Source: JAABYT01 sp041581935
GTDB lineage: Bacteria; Pseudomonadota; Gammaproteobacteria; HK1
DNA: 8,628 bases
Direction: 5' to 3'
Assembly (NCBI GenBank): GCA_041581935.1
Contig: JBFICP010000137.1
Span: forward strand, 1-8,628
In this document: positions 6,174-8,628 of the stretch, in pieces
Position numbering within the stretch: the first letter of the stretch is position 1
How the letters are laid out: each line of letters opens with the position of its first letter
Translations under genes and position numbers: made by a program
The notes under the pieces: model-generated
Database searches by the model: none
What the model was told of the DNA's origin: nothing
Seen by the model: the letters and a program-made list of their open reading frames with translations, nothing else

Positions 6174-6510
6174 CCCAATCGCTCGCGGCGGCCCTGACCG
6201 GCATTCGCTCGTCAAGCGCCTGTATCGCTGGCACGTGCTCACCTACAGTGCGGTCATGAGCATCCTGGTGGTGGCGAACATCTATGTCGGTGGCGGATGG
6301 TGGTCGTTCTGGCCCATGATTGCCTGGTCTCTGGCGCTCTCTTTGCATTTTTTCTACTACAAGTCCATCACCGTTGACGAGGAGTGGGCACAGGAGCGTA
6401 CCGACGATCTCAAGCTCCGAAGCTACGACCTCGGCCATATTCAAGACATAGAAGATCGCGTGGAAAAACACGACGCGAGCGTTCGGCCCGCGGACGAGCG
6501 CGAATCTTGA
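6163..6510 (+). CDS. 2TM-domain membrane protein, function unknown
   Basis: A 115-residue protein that resembles the 2TM domain family (PF13239): two hydrophobic helices at about 26-43 and 46-65 joined by the short 'GGGWW' turn, with 'WPMIAWSLALSLHFFYYKS' matching the second helix and the conserved His. It then continues into a soluble charged tail (70-115) with 'DDLKLRSYDLGHIQDIEDR', probably helical. In some bacteria this module anchors sensor kinases; here no kinase or output domain is attached. The ATG at 6163 overlaps the end of the preceding gene by 11 bases (ATGGCCTCTGA), so the two are probably translationally coupled and may form a complex. The tail carries equal numbers of acids and bases. 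Family call moderate, function unknown. Confidence 0.8.
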   Translation: MASDPIARGGPDRHSLVKRLYRWHVLTYSAVMSILVVANIYVGGGWWSFWPMIAWSLALSLHFFYYKSITVDEEWAQERTDDLKLRSYDLGHIQDIEDRVEKHDASVRPADERES

Positions 6511-6518
6511 GCAACGCG

Positions 6519-7439
6519 ATGCAGGAAATCGAGAGCCTCAAAAGCCTGCCCGTAATCGATGCCCACCATCACTTCTGGGACCTGGAGCGAAACTATCATC
6601 CGTGGCTCTGTGACGAGCCGCTCATCCCGTTTCGCTACGGAGATTATCGGCCGCTGCGGCGAAGTTACATGCCCGAGGACTATTTCCGAGACACTGCGTC
6701 TTTCGACGTGGTGGCATCAGTGTATGTCGAGGCCGAGTGGGACCCGCGCGACCCGGTCGGGGAAACCCGATGGGTGCACCAGATCGCCGAACGCTACGGT
6801 TATCCGAACGCCGTCGTTGCGCAAGCGTGGCTCGATCGCGACGACGTCGAGGAGGTGCTCCGCGCTCAGGCATCGTTTCCATTGGTACGCAGCGTGCGTC
6901 ACAAGCCGAAAGCCGCGCCGACACCCGATGGCGTCCGGCCCGGGGCCAATGGCTCGATGGGAGACGAGCGCTGGAGACGGGGTTTCGCGATGCTCGAAGC
7001 CCATGGCCTGGCCTTCGATCTGCAGACGCCCTACTGGCATCTCGATGAGGCTTGCGCGCTCGCGCGCGAATTTCCACACACGCTGATTATCCTCAATCAC
7101 ACCGGTCTGCCAGCCGATCGATCGAGAAGCGGGCTGACCAAGTGGCGTCGCGCCATGCGGCGTCTCGCTTCGGCGCCGAATGTCGCGGTGAAGATCTCCG
7201 GTCTCGGCGAGCCCGGTAAGGCCTGGACGGTAGAGTCCAACGCACCGGTGGTGCTCGATACAATCGACATCTTCGGTGTCGAGCGCTGCATGTTCGCGAG
7301 CAACATGCCCGTGGACGGCCTGGTCGCGGATTTCGAGACCATTGTCGGCGGATTCATGCGTATCGTCGCACACCTGTCGCTCGGCGATCGACGCAAGCTC
7401 TTCTGTGACAACGCCAAGCGGATATACGGTATATCCTGA
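6519..7439 (+). CDS. amidohydrolase family 2 / lactonase-like TIM-barrel hydrolase (COG3618 type)
   Basis: A cytosolic hydrolase of 306 residues related to PF04909 and COG3618, a group containing 2-pyrone-4,6-dicarboxylate lactonase and sugar lactonases. The first strand carries the H-x-H motif 'VIDAHHHFWDL' (12-22). Further landmarks are 'RSVRH' (124-128), 'FDLQTPYWHLDE' (166-177), 'ILNHTGLPAD' (191-200) with His194, 'VAVKISGLGE' (223-232), 'CMFASNMPVDG' (257-267) and the closing 'NAKRIYGI' (298-305). Where many members have GSDWP with an acidic ligand, this one has Asn262. The ATG at 6519 is chosen for length and for its position eight bases after the previous stop; an in-frame TTG at 6507 overlapping that stop is an alternative. 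No good Shine-Dalgarno is visible, so coupling is likely. As last gene of the TRAP cluster it may process the imported acid. Exact substrate unknown. Confidence 0.88.
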   Translation: MQEIESLKSLPVIDAHHHFWDLERNYHPWLCDEPLIPFRYGDYRPLRRSYMPEDYFRDTASFDVVASVYVEAEWDPRDPVGETRWVHQIAERYGYPNAVVAQAWLDRDDVEEVLRAQASFPLVRSVRHKPKAAPTPDGVRPGANGSMGDERWRRGFAMLEAHGLAFDLQTPYWHLDEACALAREFPHTLIILNHTGLPADRSRSGLTKWRRAMRRLASAPNVAVKISGLGEPGKAWTVESNAPVVLDTIDIFGVERCMFASNMPVDGLVADFETIVGGFMRIVAHLSLGDRRKLFCDNAKRIYGIS

Positions 7440-7444
7440 TTTGT

Positions 7445-7479
7445 CCCCCTGCAGGAGCGTGAGCGCTCCTGCAGGGGGG
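7445..7479. terminator. 15-bp stem-loop between convergent genes, probable bidirectional terminator
   Basis: A perfect 15-bp inverted repeat (7445-7459 with 7464-7479 side ending at 7478/7479) surrounds a TGAG loop and contains CTGCAG in each arm. It begins five bases after the amidohydrolase stop and ends about 15 bases from the stop of the convergent repeat-protein gene. Neither strand has a T-run after the stem, so it is not a textbook intrinsic terminator. Its strength and its position at the junction of two converging genes still argue for transcript end formation or 3' end protection. Confidence 0.6.
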
Positions 7480-7494
7480 CGACCGAGCGACCGA

Positions 7495-8115
7495 TCAGCG
7501 CCGGCGTTGCGCGGCCGTTTTTCGATGCGGGCCGTTCGCCCTGCCCCGGTGATGATTTTGGCGCCGCTCGGTCCGGGCATCCATGCGATTGCTTCTGCGA
7601 TCCAGACGCCGGTCGATACGCTTGCCTTTGCGGTCAAGGTGGCGGTCGATACGGTGTCCCTTCCTGTCGAGGCGCGTGTCGATCCGATCGCCTTTATTGT
7701 CGAGACGCCGATCGATTCTGTCCCCTTTCCGGTCCAAGTGCGCTTCGATGCGATCGCCCTTGCGCTCGAGCTTTTCGGCAAACCCTTCCTTGCCGGCCTC
7801 CCGTGCCCGCTCGGCCTTCGCGTCGAAACGCGACTCGATTCGATCTCCCTTTTTGTCGAGGCGTCGATCGACACGATCGCCCCCTCGATCGAGCCTCGTG
7901 TCGATGCGATCGCCCTTGTGGTTGAGACGCTCTTCGATGCGATCGCCCCTCCTGTCAAGGCGCTCCTCGATACGATCGCCACGCCTGTCGAGGCGCTGCC
8001 CGGCGGTGTCCCGGAGCTCGGTGGATGTCGCTTCCACGTCCGCTCCGGCCGCGAGCGGCATGACGGCGGTGATGAGACCGATTATGGTGACGCTCATGAG
8101 CTGTCGGTTTTTCAT
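7495..8115 (-). CDS. exported charged protein of 11-residue (LDRKGDRIDRR-type) repeats
   Basis: A 206-residue protein of unknown function. Residues 1-25 form a Sec signal peptide ('MSVTIIGLITAVMPLAAGA'), so it should enter the periplasm or be secreted. The mature part consists of hendecad repeats with consensus L-D-R-K-G-D-R-I-D-x-R: five copies at 42-96, a degenerate copy plus an 8-residue phase shift at 97-115 ('FDAKAERAREA' + 'GKEGFAEK'), and six copies at 116-181. A basic tail follows (182-206), ending 'TAAQRRR'. Leu and Ile at positions 1 and 8 of each unit give a hydrophobic stripe along a helix of 3.67 residues per turn, with Arg/Asp/Lys elsewhere. The conserved Gly at position 5 is unusual for a stable coiled coil. 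The start at 8115 has GGAG six bases upstream (complement of 8122-8125). Similar short periplasmic repeat proteins occur in proteobacteria, but I know no function. Confidence 0.82.
   Translation of the reverse strand: MKNRQLMSVTIIGLITAVMPLAAGADVEATSTELRDTAGQRLDRRGDRIEERLDRRGDRIEERLNHKGDRIDTRLDRGGDRVDRRLDKKGDRIESRFDAKAERAREAGKEGFAEKLERKGDRIEAHLDRKGDRIDRRLDNKGDRIDTRLDRKGHRIDRHLDRKGKRIDRRLDRRSNRMDARTERRQNHHRGRANGPHRKTAAQRRR
7573..7992 (-). repeat. 33-bp tandem repeat array inside the exported repeat protein
   Basis: The DNA repeats with a 33-bp period that encodes the 11-residue units: five units at 7828-7992, an irregular 57-bp stretch at 7771-7827, and six units at 7573-7770. The most constant block is the complement of GGCGATCGNATCGA, encoding G-D-R-I-D/E. 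Copies differ at many codon positions, so the array is old rather than a recent slip product, except that the first two units encode identical 11-residue units. Because the unit length is a multiple of three and lacks stop codons, several other frames stay open across it; these are not genes. Confidence 0.85.
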
Positions 8116-8298
8116 GGTTAACTCCAGATGGTGATGGATTCAAAGGTAGTACTTCCTGAAACGCACCGCCGCACGATCGGTTGACAGCCCGGCGAGCGCA
8201 CCGCCAGTATCCTGGTTGTACGGGAACGCGGTTCCCCGCGAAGCGACTTACCGCAGCGGACCGGCGCCGTAACCGTCCCGCTGTCAGGAACCGCCCTT
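8116..8298. other. divergent noncoding region between repeat gene and lpxA-like gene
   Basis: It must hold promoters for both divergent genes, but no pair of hexamers is convincing: TTGACA at 8181-8186 has only a TATCCT 21 bases downstream. GGGAAC/GTTCCC (8222-8227, 8231-8236) forms a 6-bp hairpin that competes with CGCGG/CCGCG (8227-8231, 8236-8240). AGGAA at 8286-8290 is the likely ribosome binding site of the plus-strand gene. Confidence 0.55.
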
Positions 8299-8628
8299 GT
8301 GTCGATGATCAAAAGCCAACACCACCCAACCGCCGTCATTGCGCGCGGTGCAGAGCTTGCCGACGACGTCGAGGTGGGCGCTTATGCGGTGATCGAGGAC
8401 CGGGTCGTTGTCGGATCCGGCACGGTCATCGGACCGCACGCCGTCATCCACAGTCATGCCCGTATCGGCGCGCGTAACCGCATCCATGCCCATGCGGTTA
8501 TCGCCGATACGCCGCAGGACTATTCCTTCGCGGGCCAGGAAACGTGGGTCGAGATCGGCGATGACAATATCATTCGCGAAGGTGTCACCATTCATCGATC
8601 CACGGAGCTCGATACGCCCACGCGAGTG
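8299..8628 (+). CDS. LpxA-like acyl-ACP--UDP-GlcNAc O-acyltransferase, N-terminal part
   Basis: This gene is cut by the window end; about 110 residues are visible. It is a left-handed beta-helix protein of the hexapeptide family, aligned without gaps to E. coli LpxA as I remember it: 'HPTAVIARGAEL', hexapeptide turns 'VGAYAVI', 'IGPHAVI', 'IGARNRIHAHAVI', then 'TPQDYSFAGQ', 'EIGDDNIIREGVTIHR'. LpxA adds the first fatty acyl chain to UDP-GlcNAc in lipid A synthesis, in the cytoplasm. Gln-Asp of the substrate loop are kept, but the Lys (K76 of E. coli) is Ser here, and HRGT reads HRST. The catalytic His lies beyond the window. AGGAA at 8286-8290 is eight bases before GTG 8299 and fourteen before ATG 8305, so GTG is preferred. 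No lpxD or fabZ lies upstream, so this may be a paralogue rather than housekeeping lpxA. Confidence 0.85.
   Translation, partial: MSMIKSQHHPTAVIARGAELADDVEVGAYAVIEDRVVVGSGTVIGPHAVIHSHARIGARNRIHAHAVIADTPQDYSFAGQETWVEIGDDNIIREGVTIHRSTELDTPTRV

Noticed and set aside
6717..7982. Minus-strand open frame across the amidohydrolase and the repeat array
   Set aside because: It stays open only because the 33-bp repeats lack stops in this frame; outside the array it is antisense to a clear enzyme gene.
7573..7992. Regular 33-bp repeats considered as a CRISPR array
   Set aside because: Units are directly adjacent with no unique spacers, vary between copies and encode an 11-residue protein repeat behind a signal peptide.
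7276..8121. Plus-strand open frame with periodic V-D-x-I-A pattern opposite the repeat protein
   Set aside because: The periodicity is inherited from the antisense repeats. There is no signal peptide or ribosome site, and the frame begins inside the amidohydrolase gene.
8181..8213. TTGACA followed by TATCCT as a promoter for the LpxA-like gene
   Set aside because: The -35 is perfect, but the spacing to the only TAT-like hexamer is 21 bases, too long for sigma-70, and the -10 matches only four of six.
8222..8236. GGGAAC in the divergent region as a sigma-E/ECF -35 element
   Set aside because: The GGAAC core fits, but I found no matching -10 at 15-17 bases; it is better explained as one arm of a small inverted repeat.

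Overview
The window looks like a GC-rich Gram-negative (proteobacterial) chromosome. The evidence is a partial LpxA-type lipid A acyltransferase, a complete TRAP transporter, Sec-type signal peptides on three proteins, purine-rich Shine-Dalgarno sites and high G+C third positions. I cannot name a genus from the sequence. I see no IS element, phage gene, CRISPR array, tRNA or rRNA.

Layout. (1) 2-277: 3' end of a 1-Cys (Prx6-type) peroxiredoxin, followed by a bidirectional intrinsic terminator at 297-329. (2) 371-1438, minus strand: exported cyclase-family (kynurenine-formamidase-like) hydrolase. (3) 1439-1979: 541-bp divergent noncoding region with a candidate sigma-70 promoter and a hairpin in the leader. 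(4) 1980-7439: a tightly packed plus-strand cluster. It holds a DctP-type substrate-binding protein, a large DctM permease, a small DctQ permease with a charged C-terminal tail, a four-helix membrane protein of unknown function, a 2TM-domain protein, and a COG3618-type amidohydrolase/lactonase. Two perfect stem-loops lie between dctP and dctM, and a 15-bp stem-loop follows the amidohydrolase. (5) 7495-8115, minus strand: exported, very charged protein built of 11-residue repeats. (6) 8299 to the end: 5' part of a stand-alone LpxA-like acyltransferase, divergent from (5).

How the genes may work together (inference). The transporter resembles the TakP/FcbT (alpha-keto acid / chloroaromatic) branch of TRAP systems, which import organic acids. 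A periplasmic cyclase-family hydrolase on one side and a cytoplasmic TIM-barrel lactonase/amidohydrolase as last gene of the cluster suggest this route: open a cyclic or amide substrate outside the cytoplasm, import the acid, then hydrolyse a further lactone or amide inside. The two small membrane proteins inside the cluster have no assigned role and are the least explained part of it.

Nothing here is clearly a new defence or mobile system. The points most worth a second look are the two small membrane proteins in the TRAP cluster, the altered ligand-site residues in the binding protein, the cyclase and the LpxA homologue, and the hendecad-repeat protein.
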